64,000 nt of DNA from assembly GCA_014155875.1 (NCBI GenBank), contig JACEFZ010028293.1:159501-223500 (forward strand), in the 5' to 3' direction. This DNA is from Cepaea nemoralis. Its lineage: Eukaryota; Mollusca; Gastropoda; Stylommatophora; Helicidae. The translations under genes were made by a program, and so were the position numbers. Below, piece after piece: positions 21,272-33,480 of the stretch (positions within the stretch are counted from its first letter, which is position 1; every line of letters starts with the position of its first letter). The notes beneath the pieces are model-generated. The model did no database searches. It saw only the letters and a list, made by a program, of their open reading frames with translations, and was not told the DNA's origin.

Positions 21272-21420
21272 GAAAAGTATGAAGTTTCCCAGAGGATTCG
21301 CAACCTACCAACCGAGGGGCTTGATACTCCCCAGAGGATTCACAACCTACCAACCGAGGGGCTGGATACTCCCCAGAGAATTCACAGCCTACCAACCAAG
21401 GGGCTGGATACTCTCCAGAG
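21272..21420. repeat. 42-bp minisatellite (14-codon unit)
   Basis: About 3.5 units beginning gaggattcacaacctaccaa and continuing ccgaggggctggatactccc. Unit length is a multiple of three, so two plus frames and one minus frame stay open; one reads as a repeat of PRGFTTYQPRGWIL. Confidence 0.88.
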
Positions 21421-21514
21421 GCCTACTTTTTGTGTGTGCATTCACTCGCTTTGAACTTATGCGTAGTCCATACACATGCTATTACTTGTAGCTCACTGGA
21501 CTGATTTTTGCATG

Positions 21515-21600
21515 TGGATTCGTTTTCTCTATTACCAGTGTCCCTCGCTATCAGGCGAGCCCACTCCGACTTCTTAGGTGCTTGCAATTTACGTCTTGTT
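21515..21600 (+). repeat. repeat family H fragment
   Basis: gtggattcgttttctctatt, ccagtgtccctcgctatcag and gcgagcccactccgac match 52,582-52,665. It lies immediately upstream of the LINE endonuclease remnant. Confidence 0.65.
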
Positions 21601-22102
21601 TATGTTTACCCACTTCCTGACCCAGACGATGCTCTGGACCACTGGCTGAAGACCTTTCCAAGTATATTTGATAAGCATGTTCCATTTAAGGAAGTCCGTG
21701 GTAAACATAACACTAAGCCACCTTGGATCACACAGGAGGTTGTTGAACTTATGAGAAACCGGGACAGCGCACATAAAAATAGAGATATAACTATGTACCG
21801 TAGTTTGAGAAACAAAGTTCAATATGTTATTTGAAAGGAAAAGAAAAATTATTTTAAGAACTTAATAATAGATAAAACCAACACTAAAGATATACGGGAA
21901 GCAATTAAAACCTTGACAAACAAACACAAATCATCACAATCATTACCATCAATCAGGTTACATGTGATCAATTCAGTAGATTCTTTCCGTCCGACATAAA
22001 CCAACTGAAGGCTGCAATACCAGATGCGCTCATGACATATCTTTATTATCATCATTCTGTGAGAACAAATGCTGTGGAGACATACCCTCCAACATACCGT
22101 TA

Positions 22103-22444
22103 ATGACGACCACTGAAGTATTTACTCATCTCAGTAACCTAAAAAAACCAAACAATAACTCATCAGGACTAGATGGAATCAGTAATCGGATCCTTCGCCA
22201 TGCTGTAGCGGCGATCTACGAGTTACTAACTTATATATATAATCAATGTCTCACCAAAGGTCAATTCCCATCAGCCTTTAAAATCGCTAAAGTGTATCCT
22301 CATTTAAAAACTGGTTCTCTAGACGATCGTCTCATGAGTAATTATAGGCCAATTTCCATACTATCCTCACTATTCAAACCGCTAGAAAAAGCACATCCAC
22401 AAAACATCACTAGAGCACTTAGTTCGCCACAAACTAATAGTTGA
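22103..22444 (+). pseudogene. LINE reverse transcriptase, N-terminal part
   Basis: 113-codon frame with SSGLDGISNRILRHAV (polymerase motif 1 region), YIYNQCLTKGQFPSAFKIAK and NYRPISILSSLFKPLEK. The protein should carry on into the RT core, but the frame stops at 22,442 and the next frame begins at 22,497. Confidence 0.85.
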
Positions 22445-22496
22445 CAGTCAGTCAGGATTTCTACCAAAATACGCTTGTCATACGGCCCTAACAAAC

Positions 22497-22853
22497 ATGA
22501 TAGGAAACTGGCATCAAAATATTAACAACAATACTCTATGTGGAGCGGTGTTTATAGACTTTAGAAAAGCATTCGATATGATAGATCATACTATTCTAAT
22601 TAAAAAACTAGAAACAATGAAAGTAAGCTTTAATATAGTGACATTAATAAAATCATTTTTATTAGACAGAAAACAAGTAGTATCACACAATAGATCTTTA
22701 TCTCAAGGCATTACCATTAATATTGGAATACCTCAAGTGTCTATTCTTGGTCCTTTATTATTTGCCATTTATATAAATGATCTTCCCTTATATCTGTCGT
22801 CGTCCTGCGATCTATGTGCAGACGACTGCACAGTATATACAAACAGCTATTGA
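22497..22853 (+). pseudogene. LINE reverse transcriptase, catalytic core
   Basis: 118-codon frame with the first catalytic motif GAVFIDFRKAFDMIDHTILI and the GIPQVSILGPLLFAIYINDL block. The active-site box reads CADD (22,815-22,826) where the family has FADD; both aspartates remain but F is changed to C. In GIPQVSILGPLLF the normal QGS is QVS. The frame shifts just after the box. Confidence 0.85.
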
Positions 22854-23850
22854 TCGTAATGTGCTAGAATTATCCTTGCAACAGGAAATAAATGGTGTAG
22901 TTAACTGGAGTCATGCAAACCGCATGCAAACTAACATTTCTAAAACAAAATCTATGTTAATAGTAACCAGGCAAAGACTTCACACACTAACCTCGCAGAG
23001 AACTCTACAGCTGCTCATTGGTAACATGCCTATAGAAAGTGTAACCGAGCACAAGGCACTGGGTCTTATCATAGATCAAAATCTAACCTTTAACTCCCAT
23101 GTTCATGCTCTCGTTAAAAAAATAGCCAAAATAGTATACCAACTTGCCAAAATTAAAAAAAAAAATTTCCTTGACGAAAACACAAGAAAGATATTCTATA
23201 CTTCCCATATACAAACACATATTGATTATGGCTCCAAAATCTGGGATGGATGCTCCAAATCAATAACGAAATGCCTTTATTCACTCCAGAAAAGGGCAGT
23301 GCGTTTAATTAATGGTGAAAAGCTTACGGACAATTCTAACCTACATAAACGTCTTCGGTTACTGTCACTCCTTAAACGCCTACTTTTTAATAAGGCTATA
23401 CTAATTCACAAAATTCTATTTCAAAATTCTCCAAGCTACCTTTGGCCATTGTTTAAATATAACGCAAGACATAGAGAACGACTAAATATACTTCATGTCC
23501 CTAAACCTAGGATAGACTTATATACAACAAGCTTAGCAACTCCGCCGCTCAGTTTTGGAACAATCTTCCACAAGAAATCAAAGACACCACCAATCATTAT
23601 GCATACATTCACAACCTGTTTGAACACTACCTCAGTACAGACTACATTCCCCCATAAACAAAAACACAAAAAAGACAATAATAATGGTAAATTATCTCAA
23701 ATGACAACTAGTCAAAAAACATTCCCATATGCATATCACGTTACACCTTCCTTAGGTATTTATAATGCCCATGTTAAACATTGCCTCAGTGAGTCATTTG
23801 TTATTGATTATTTTTCATGCATTTTAATGCTTATTGTTCTTTTGTTGTAA
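22777..23850 (+). pseudogene. LINE reverse transcriptase, C-terminal part
   Basis: 357-codon frame. True homology starts about residue 30, after the shift: NGVVNWSHANRMQTNISKTK (thumb), EHKALGLIIDQNLTFNSHVH, HIDYGSKIWDG and LQKRAVRLINGEKLTDNSNL, all typical of the CR1/Jockey C-terminal region. The last 50 codons are likely out of frame: another frame in the duplicate (30,351-30,563) reads MWNNLTQEIKDTTNHYAYIH, the expected ending W-N-x-L-P-x-E-I. Confidence 0.85.
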
Positions 23851-25335
23851 AAATTCCTTTTTTGATTTTTTTTTTTTAAAAAAAAATTTTTCCCGGCCCT
23901 GCTTTTTTGCCCTTCCCTTAAACCCTTTTAAAAAAATTTTCACCGTTTCTTTCTTCCCGTCCCCCGCCCAAAATTACCCTTTCGGCTTTCACCTTCCGGG
24001 GTTTTTTTAAACCGTTTTACCCTTTCCCTTTTCCGACCCCCCAAAAGGTCCCCCACCTTAAAAGGAAGGAAAGCCGGGAGGTTAAATCTTTTCTTGATAA
24101 AAAACCCCCTAACCCAAAACAAAATAAACCGGGGTTTAGGGCCATTTACAAGGTAAGTTTGTAAGTCACAAAGGATGAAGAAAAATAAAATTTAATGAAA
24201 CCCTTAAAAACCCAATTTTTAAACAAAAAACCCCTTTTAAAAACCCCAAACGGGGGAGGGAAAAAATGGGTTTTACATTAAAAGGGAAATAGTGGGCCCT
24301 TTTTTCAAAATTTTTCCTTACTTCCTTACTTTAGTTTCTTTTGGAAATTTGGGTTGTGTGGTTGGTTGTGCTTTCCCAAAGGGGGGGTAAAAAAATTAAG
24401 GGGGGTTTTGTAGTAAACGCGGAAAGGGTAAAGAAAAAAATTTTCACCTTTAATATAAAAAATAATCATAAATTTTACATTTTTAAAATAAGGGCCGAAA
24501 AAAAAAACCGGCCAAAACCCCCCAAAGTTAGTTACTTTTCTACAGCCATTTTGACTTACTTATTAATTTACCCTCGTACCAAGGATGTGAAATATTGACA
24601 ATAAAAGCTGAGACAAGCTTTTCTGTATCTCTCAGGGGCAGTGGATATGTGGTTTCTGAGAGAAATTAAAAGGAATATCATTGTCAGACGAAACAAGAAG
24701 GGGGCAGTTCTGCCAGAAACAGATAAAAACCGCCAAATTATTAGAACAATTAGACGCAAGCAGTCAGTAATTGTTGGCCCGTAATGAGGAGAAAGAAAAT
24801 AAAAAACTTAATGGCAACAGGCATAACTGACTGGAAAAGCGAGAGAAAACGGTAGTGAAAGGAAACTCTGCACAGCTTGGACGCATGGCATAATTTTGGA
24901 CAAGAACAGCGGGTTGACCCAGGACTTTGATGATCGCAGAGATAGCGAACCATGTCCGCCCTCGCAAAATCGGCTTGGCAATAATAGTGATGATCATATC
25001 CCCTATACAGCTCAAAGCTTGGACAGAGGGTTTTTACTTTACTTTACTTTACTTTATTTTTTGGGCCAGGGAGACCGGTTAAGTTCTACTTCATTTAATT
25101 TTTTTTTTCAACCCTAGTACAGCTTTTGGGTGGGTGGGGGGTGGGGGGGGGGGGGGGGGGTAATGAAAAGGGATTTTTATGCGCTCTTTCTAATGCTGTT
25201 TGTAAGTTTGTATTAATTCTATAAAATTGTACAATCACACGGAATGACACTATCCAGTGCCGCCCATCGGGCGCTGCAGCGCAAATTATTCCTCCCCACG
25301 GCGCTTGACGGCAAAAGTGGAAAATGATGATGAGA

Positions 25336-25387
<52 letters not shown>

Positions 25388-28300
25388 CAATTTTTGACAT
25401 AGATTTCCCTTTTTTTTACTGTATCTATATGTCTTCAGCGTGGCTGTTTGTGGCAGATGTACCAGTGAAATCTTGTTAGGGGGCCCAAAGCATTCAATTG
25501 CTGTTCTGTAATGGAGTAAAAAAAACTTTTTTCAGACCTAGTCGCCTTCTAATTTCCCCTTTCCCCAATTCTATTCTCACGGTTACTCACGCATCTCTTC
25601 TGAAATTCATCTAAGGCATCCCATTCTGTTATAATCTTTGGGTTCTTTAGTTGCAGAAAGGCGTCAATTTTTGGGCCCTTTGGGTAGCTAATTCGGCCAA
25701 ACAATTTTTTTATGAGATGTGCTTTAGTATTTAAAAGTTGTCTTTCTTTGCGACAGAAGGGGTTAGTTGCCCCAGACCTCATTTACCTTTGCACATCATC
25801 ATCAAGTGCCCTGCCGGATGACGTAGGCGTTCATGGCCCTCCACAGATCTCGGTTTTTGGTTTCTGGATCTACTCTGCTGATGATATTCATCGATGCCCC
25901 CGTTTCAATCCGTCCAGCATCATTTTTTTGGGTCTCCCTTTTGGGCCCCTCTTCCCCTAAATCTTTCCATTTTGTCCGATGTTCTCCAATCCTCTCTTCT
26001 CATCACATTACCAAAAAAATTTGTTTGTCTCTTTCTTTTGTTGTATATAATTTTGGCAATGTTATGAGCTGAATATTGAAGAAGGCTGGCTTTTAAAGAC
26101 GATAAACAAAGAAAATTGAAATATTTTGGTCACTTTGAATTTTCACGAAAGCTTGGAGAGAAAAATAATGGGGGGGTTATATCCGGAACAAACTACTAAA
26201 CTAAATTTCCCAAAGAATCAACAACAGCAGTAAAATGTGGGTTGACAGCGTTTGTCCTGTAAATAGGATATGCATACACAGAAATATGCCCGGGAGTAGG
26301 GGAAAAGGGGAAAGGGCCAAAAGAGAAGATGGTGCAGGATGTGGGGATGATCCCCAGATGGGTGTATCGGTGGGGGGACATCTTGTTTATGATCGAAAAA
26401 TTTTCCGGAAGGTTTTAGGGGAGGGGGGTTCTGAAAAAGGACTGCTACTGAATAATGAATGAGTTTGTCTTTACATTTTAAACGACCGTCGCTCATACCT
26501 TTGTAGATCAAGATTGGGGAAGGATTAAAACGGATGACTAGAAAAGATTTAAAAACAATTTTTTCCTAGTAAATTTTTTATTACGACAGAAGCTGTGGCT
26601 GAAGCACTGTGTCTGGCTTCTCGTTCATTCTGTCTTCGTTCTCTCTCAACTTGTTTTTTTTCTCTCTCAACTTGTTGTTGTTCTTTCAATTTTGTCTTCA
26701 GCAAAATCCTGAAAAACTCTGCTTCAATATATTCCATTAAAGTTGGCATTTTTATAATTTGTTTTGGAAAGTCAACTGTAAATATAAAGACCTGCTGCTT
26801 GTCTTTACCGTTATGTTTTCATGAACTTTACAATAAAAAAATTATTAAAATTTAAAAAATATTAAAAAAATATATATATATATATATATATTTTATTTTA
26901 TAATATATATATAAAATATATATTTTATATATATCGGTTGGGGGGGGGGTTGGTTTTGCTTGTCCCCTTGCAGGACGGGAAATTCCCCTTTTCTGAAAAT
27001 TTTTTATAAGAAAAGGGGCCTTGCTTTTGGGGGCTGATAGTTAATTGTTTTGGAACAACTCCCCTGAAATTCTGGGGGTTTTTTTCCCAATTTCCCCCGC
27101 AAGGGGGCAAAAAAAAAAAATTAATTAAAATTTTAAATTTATATATTTAAATTAAGGGGGGGAGAGAGAGGAAAAAGGAAGGAAAAAAAGGGGGAGAAAG
27201 AGGGAGGGAAGAGAGGGGGCCCGGGCGAGGGGGAAAGCGGGGGAGGAGAAAAAAAGGAAAAACCCCGGGAAAAAGGAGGGAGGGGAAAAGAGGGGGGAGG
27301 AGAGAGGGGGAAAAGAAAAGAGGGGAGAGAGGAGAAACCTTTGACCCCCCTAGAATTTTTTTCAACCCAAATTTTCCCAATTTTTTTAAACCCCCGGAGG
27401 GTTTTAAAAACCCAACCCCTTTACAAATTAAAATTTCCCGTGGGGCCCTTTTGGGATTTGGCCAAAAAAATTAGAAAAACCCTTTTTTCTTTCCCAAAAA
27501 CCTTTCCCTTAAACAACCCCGGAAAACCAAAGGGAAAAACCCCCAAGGAAAAATACCCTTAATTTTTATTTTTTCCTTTTTCGGGGGATTCAGGGAACCA
27601 AAACCAAAGAAATTTCGGGAAATCAACCAGGGGCCCCCCGGAAAAATTTTCCCCGGAAGTCGTTTGGCCTTTTTGGCTTTGAAATAAAATTTCCCCAAAA
27701 AGTTTCTTTGCCCCCTTTTCTTTTTTTTTTAAAAAAAAACCAACCTTTCCTTTTTGGGGTTAATTTTTTTTTTAGTTTGGTTTTTAAAAATTTTTGTACC
27801 CCTTTTTTCCCTCGTAATTTTAATTTCCCCGTGGTTTTAACCCCCGTAAAAAAAAATTCCCCTTCCCTGGGTTTTTTTAATTTCCAGTTTTTAACTCCCG
27901 GTTTCCCCCTTCCTTTTTTCCTTTCCCAAAAAAATTTTTCCCCTTTTGGGTCCCCTTTTTTTTAAAAAAACATTAAAAATTTTTTTTTTTACTTTTTTTT
28001 CCCCCCTTTTTTTTCGGATTAACCCAAAAGGACCCCCTTTCCCCAAAGTCAAAAAAAAATTTTTTCCCCATTGGGCCCGGTTGTAATTTACTAGGCAGTT
28101 TATCCATTTAGCAGTTTTCCATTGCTTTCTGAACGACCGACTCCCATACTATCGAAATCAACGCAAGGCGTCTGCTCTCAATCGTCCGCAGCTGATATCG
28201 AACCCTTGACTCGATATGTCCGGGAATTGTCCGGGGTTTTGGCAACCGTTTAGGGGTCCCGCCCCCAAGCCACAGCGCCAGAGTAGTTAAAAATAAAAAA

Positions 28301-29986
28301 GTGTAAAATTGGAGCGACATTGATTTGGCCAACACCGCTGAAATTGGTTTTAAAACATTTACCAAGAGACCGGGGTGTCTTTTTGGCGAAGTGGTTAAAC
28401 CGCCTTTTCTCGTTTGTCCGAATGGCGGGGTTTATTTTCCGACTTAATCATTCATCACAAATCTGTAATGTTTTGGAAAACCCCCGGGCTCGTTGCTGGA
28501 AAATACGGTGGTTGTGTGCGTCAAAAAAGCCCAAAAGACCGCTCTGCGGGAAAAAGACCGACCATATAGGACAAAACCCCGGGGTTTTTAAAAAATCGAT
28601 GAGTTTTCCCTTTTAAAAACCCCTTTTTAAAAAAAAACAATTTGACGGTGGGAAAAGACTAGCATTGATTATTGCAAAGACAATTGAAGGATATTCGATT
28701 ATTGTGTTGGCTTTTAAAATTTTATTTTGGAATTAAATTGTACCCTTTCAAACTCTTTATTATGCATTTTTTCCTTTTTGATAGAGAAAACCCAAACCAG
28801 GTGGGGTTAAACCCCATGCTAAGAAGTCGAACCTTTCGCATTTTAAACCCCCCTATTTAAATTATGCTTTAACTCTCTAGTTCCCGGTCTATGGGTGCCC
28901 CCTTAGCAAAGGCAGGCATTCCGGCGCCTGTCACCAATAAAAGCGCATGCTTCTGTTTCATTCTTCCCTAGCACTCTTTGGGCTCTGCAGTTAGTAAATT
29001 TACTTAATGTGAGTGTTTACAAGCTGTTACTTCATATTACTGCGACATAAATTTTAGACCGGGACTACACATCGCCCAAATAGCCTCGGGGGGAAAAAAA
29101 AAAGGGCCCGACGGCGAAAATTGCCATGAGAGTTGTTTGTGACAGTAGGATTACTAACCGTTTCTAGCAACCCCATGCTAGCGTTTTTCATTAACAATCA
29201 CGGGATGGCTTGTAAAAAATTTGTTTCGTGTCCTTTACAGGATATCGCACTCAACTCCAGCATTTATTGGCTTTTGGGGATTATCTTTGGGAATGTTCAT
29301 CATCATCAAGTGCCGTGCCGACTGGCCCTTTGACGTTCATGACTTCCACAGATCTCGGTCGTTTGGTTTTTTGGATCAACTCTGCCGCTGATATTCCTCC
29401 ATGCCACCGTCGCAAACCATCCAGCATCATTTTTCTTTTCTGCCTCTGCCCCTCTTCCCATGGATCTTTCAAGTTGTCACGATGTTCTCCAGAGCCTCTC
29501 TTCTCATCACATGACCAAAAAAGATGTTTGTTTCTTTTTTAATGTTTTATATAATGTTGGCAAAGTTATGAGCTGAATATTGAAGAAGGTTGGCCTTTTT
29601 AAAAACGATAAACAAAGAAAATTGAAAAAATTTTGGTCTCTTGAATCTTTACGAAAGCTTGGAGAGAAAAATAAGGAGGGGTGTATGCCTGGGACAAACT
29701 AATAAACGTAAACTTGCCAAGACATAACAACAGCAGTAAAATTCTGGTGTTGACAGCGATGTCCTGTAAATAGGATATGCACGCACAGAAATATGTCCGG
29801 GAATAGAGGAAGAAGGGAAAGGGCCCAAAAAGAAGATGGGTGCAGGATGTGGCGGATGATCTACAGATAGGTTTTTAATTTTTTAGTCCGGGCGGGGGGG
29901 GCATTTTTGCCTTTTATTTTTTAAAACAAAAAGGTTTTTCAAGAAAGGTTGTTTATTGGGGAGGCGGAAGGGGTTTCCCCCCGCAA
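23192..29986. repeat. tandem copy A of a 6.6-kb segment (degraded consensus)
   Basis: Copy A aligns collinearly with 29,987-36,515. Anchors: 23,191 to 29,988; 24,535 to 31,430; 25,250 to 32,160; 28,081 to 34,681 (about 60 identical bases); 29,861 to 36,431. From about 23,850 to 29,980 the sequence is smeared: single bases are replaced by their neighbours and homopolymer runs lengthen. Frames in it rich in Phe, Pro, Lys and Gly (for example 27,147-27,380 and 27,708-27,965) are products of that smearing. This is most simply an unpolished, falsely duplicated contig stretch. Confidence 0.88.
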
Positions 29987-30650
29987 AATATTCTATACTC
30001 CCATATACAAACAATAGTTGATTATGGCTCCACAGTCCTGGGATGGTATGCTCCAAATCAATAACAAAATGCCTTTATTCACTCCAGAAAAGGGCAGTGC
30101 GTTTAATTAATGGTGAAAAGCTTACCGACAATTCTAACCTACATAAACGTCTTCGGTTACTGTCACTCCTCAAACGCCTACTTTTTAATAAGGCTAAACT
30201 AATTCACAAAACACTATTTCAAAATGTTCCAAGCTACCTTTGGCCATTGTTTAAATATAACGCAAGACATAGAGAACGACTAAATATACTTCATGTCCCT
30301 AAACCTACGATAGACTTATATACAACAAGCTTAGCAACTCCGCCGCTCAGTTGTGGAACAATCTTACACAAGAAATCAAAGACACCACCAATCATTATGC
30401 ATACATTCACAACCTGTTTGAACACTACCTCAGTACAGACTACATTCCCCATAAAACAAAACCAAAAAAGACAATAATAATGGTAAATTATCATCAAATG
30501 ACAACTAGTCAAAAAACATTCCCATATTGCATATCACGTTACACCTTCCTTAGGTATTTATAATGCCCATGTTACACCATTGCCTCAGTGAGTCATTTGT
30601 TATTGATTATTTTCCATGCGTTTTAATGCTTATTGTTCTTTTGTTGTCAA
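29987..30650 (+). pseudogene. LINE 3' end, duplicate of 23,192-23,850
   Basis: Carries the same reverse-transcriptase C-terminus (LQKRAVRLINGEKLTDNSNL in frame 30,043-30,477) with scattered substitutions. A second frame (30,351-30,563) preserves the authentic ending MWNNLTQEIKDTTNHYAYIH and HYLSTDYIPHKTKPKKT. Confidence 0.85.
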
Positions 30651-30779
30651 AAATCTGCTTTATAAGTGATGTTGAATGAAAGAATGTATGAGAGGAAATA
30701 GAGAAAAAGGGTAGAATGTCAGACGGGCCTGCGTGCCCAATTCTTAACCCTTTGAAAATAAAAATTTTCATTCGTTCGT

Positions 30780-30900
30780 TCGTTCGTCCCCAAGTCAAGG
30801 AAAGGTCACCAACTCGGCATCAGCTCAACGGAAGTTTAAGAGCGAACGTATTTATCCATTCAACCATGCCGACCTCACAAGACGTACTGATCTCAAAAGG
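30780..30900 (-). repeat. repeat family H fragment
   Basis: caactcggcatcagctcaac, ggaagtttaagagcgaacg and ccatgccgacct match 60,640-60,715 and part of 52,700-52,795. It follows four ttcg units at 30,767-30,786. Confidence 0.55.
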
Positions 30901-31313
30901 AAGTCGCTAAGCCGGAGATGGAATCCTAACTACTGTCTTGATAAACAAACGCCCTAACCACTTATACCACCGCCGGTGTTTAAGGTGCCGACTTTACAGA
31001 TCACGTTTGTGCGACGATCGACAAAGATGCAAGTCTCTTCAAACGCATCAAGATAATGAACCGCGTGGGTGGAGACAATTCTAGGAAGCGGAAACAAGGC
31101 ACTTAAAACCGGAACTGGGATGGAGAAGAAAATGCGGTTTACACTTAAAAGAAATAGTGGACATGTTCAGGAAATTATTTCCATTACTGTCCTTATCTTT
31201 AGTTTTCATCTTTGAGACACGTTGTTAGTTGTGTGGTGTGTGTGCTCAAAGGGGGGTGAAAATCATATGTCGTTGTAGATAAACTGCGAAAGTAAAGTAA
31301 AAAATCTCTTCAT

Positions 31314-31314
31314 C

Positions 31315-31380
<66 letters not shown>

Positions 31381-31425
31381 CCGCCGCCACCACCACTACC
31401 GCCGCCACCACCACCACCACAAAGT
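31314..31425. repeat. (CAT)n then CCGCCACCA triplets
   Basis: About 65 bp of pure CAT followed by CCG/CCA triplets. The degraded copy A lacks most of this tract. Confidence 0.95.
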
Positions 31426-31449
31426 TAGTTACTTTTCTACAGCCATTTA

Positions 31450-31920
31450 TGACTTACGTATTAACTTACCCTCGTACCAAGGTATGTGAAATATTGACAA
31501 TAAGCGGACAAGCTGAGACAAGCTTTTCTGTATCTCTCACGGCAGTGGATATGTGGTTTCTGAGAGAAATTCAAAGAATATCATTGTCAGACAGAAACAA
31601 GAACGAGGCAGTTCTGCCAGAAACAGATGAAAACCGCCAAATTATTAGAACAATTAGACGCAAGCAGTCAGTAATTGTTGGCCCGTAATGAGGAGAAAGA
31701 AAATAGAAAACTTAATGGCAACAGGCATAACTGACTGGCAAAGCGAGAGAAAACGGTAGTGAAAGGAAACTCTGCACAGCTTGGACGCATGGCATAATTT
31801 CTGGACAAGAACAGCGGGTTGACCCAGGACTTTGATGATCGCAGAGATAGCGAACCATGTCCGCCCTCGCATATCGGCATGGCACATAATAGTGATGATC
31901 ATATACCCTATACAGCTCAA
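31450..31920 (+). pseudogene. LINE family B 3' end
   Basis: Frame 31,449-31,688 reads SLTAVDMWFLREIQRISLSD and ETDENRQIIRTIRRKQSVIV. The C-terminal end is decayed and finishes catatcggcatggcacataa. The degraded duplicate is at 24,545-25,020. It is followed by a five- to six-fold ctttactttactt repeat. Confidence 0.78.
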
Positions 31921-32149
31921 AGCTTGGACAGATGGTTTTTACTTTACTTTACTTTACTTTACTTTACTTTACGTTGGCTAGGGAGACCGGTTTAAGTTCT
32001 ACTTCATTTAATATTTTTTTTCAACCCTAGTACAGCTTTTGGGTGGGTGGGGTGGGGGTGGGGGGGGGGGGGGGGGGTAATGTAAAGATCTTTTATGCGC
32101 TCTTTCTAATGCTGTTTGTAAGTTTGTATTAATGTCTATAAATTGTACA

Positions 32150-32239
32150 ATCACACGGAATGACACTATCCAGTGCCGCCCATCAGGCGCTGCAGCGCAA
32201 ATTATTCCTCCCCACGGCGCTTGACGGCAGAAGTGGAAA

Positions 32240-32304
<65 letters not shown>
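32150..32304 (+). repeat. RTE 3' end with (GAT)n tail
   Basis: Same 3' terminal sequence as the minus-strand RTE fragment at 8,067-8,180 (cacacggaatgacactatcc; gcaaattattcctccccacg; cttgacggcagaagtgg), here in plus orientation and 5'-truncated. It continues without a break into a 65-bp GAT repeat, so the microsatellite is the retroelement's tail. Confidence 0.85.
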
Positions 32305-32699
32305 CTCAATCTTTGACATAGACTTCCCCTTTTACTGTATCTATATGTCTTCAGCGTGGCTGTTTGTGGCAGATGTACCAGTGCATTCTTGTTAGGTGGC
32401 CAAAGCATTCAATTTGCTGTTCTGTAATGGAGTATATAACAGGTTTCAGACCTAGTCGCCTTCTAATTTCCCCATTCCCAATTCTATGTCTCACGGTTAC
32501 TCACGCATCTCTTCTGCAATCATCTAAGGCATCCCATCTCTGTTATAATCTTTCGTTCATTAGTTGCAGTAGGCGTCAATGTTTGGCCTTGGTAGCATAA
32601 TTCGGCCAAACAATAGTTTTATGAGATGTGCTTTAGTACTAAAAGTTGTCTTTCTTTGCGACAGAAGCGGCGTTAGTTGTCCCAGCACCTCATTTACCT

Positions 32700-33400
32700 T
32701 TGCACATCATCATCAAGTGCCCTGCCTGATGACGTAGGCGTTCATGGCTCTCCACAGATCTCGGTCTTTGGTGTTCTGGATCTACTCTGCTGATGATATT
32801 CATCGATGCCACAGTTTCAATCCGTCCAGCATCATTTCTCTTGGTCTGCCTCTGCCCCTCTTCCCCTGAATCTTTCCAGTTGTCACGATGTTCTCCAATG
32901 CCTCTCTTCTCATCACATTACCAAGGAAATTTGTTTGTCTCTTTCTTATTGTTGTATATAATGTTGGCAATGTTATGAGCTGAATATTGAAGAAGGCTGG
33001 CTTTTAAAGACGATAAACAAAGAAAATTGAAATATTTTGGTCACTTTGAATTTTCACGAAAGCTTGGAGAGAAAAATAATGGAGGGTTATATACCTGGCA
33101 CAAACTACTAAACGTAAACTTGCCAAGACATCAACAACAGCAGTAAAATGCTGATGTTGACAGCGATGTCCTGTAAATAGGATATGCATACACAGAAATA
33201 TGCCCGGGAGTAGAGGAAGAGGAAGGCCAACGAGAAGATGGGTGCAGGATGTGGTGGATGATCTCCAGATGGGTGTATCGGTAGCGGGACATCTTGCTTA
33301 TGATCGAGAAGTTTTCCGGAAGGTTGTTATGGGAGCGGGGTTCTGCAAAAGGACATGCTACTGAATCAATGAATGAGTTTGTCATTACATTTTAAACGAC
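32700..33400. repeat. composite LINE C(-)/LINE E(+) block, copy 1
   Basis: Left part (32,700-32,965): minus-strand LINE C end. Right part (about 32,985-33,385): plus-strand reverse-transcriptase C-terminus with MPGSRGRGRPTRRWVQDVVD and VAGHLAYDREVFRKVVMGAG, interrupted at about 33,103-33,190 by the last 85 bp of SINE family A. The same composite, including the SINE, recurs at 35,870-36,560. Confidence 0.8.
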
Positions 33401-33480
33401 CGTCGCTCATACCTTTGTAGATCAAGATTAGGAAGGATTAAAACGGATGACTAGAAAATGCATTTAAACAACACTATTTT

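Larger units (their letters stand above)
21600..23850 (+). mobile_element. CR1/Jockey-like LINE, 5'-truncated and broken
   Basis: The element starts within the linker after the endonuclease: frame 21,508-21,834 carries DHWLKTFPSIFDKHVPFKEV and PPWITQEVVELMRNRDSAHK, the standard sequence before the polymerase. It continues through three overlapping reverse-transcriptase frames to 23,850. A stop at 21,832, another at 22,442, and a frameshift near 22,830 disable it. Its 3' part is repeated at 29,987-30,650. The first endonuclease half and any ORF1 are missing. I assign the CR1/Jockey group from the NYRPISILSSLFKPLEK and GVPQGSVLGPLLF-like motifs. Confidence 0.88.

Noticed and set aside
27147..27965. 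Phe/Pro/Lys-rich frames of 73-85 codons
   Set aside because: They lie in the smeared copy; the clean counterpart at 34,120-34,680 does not encode them.
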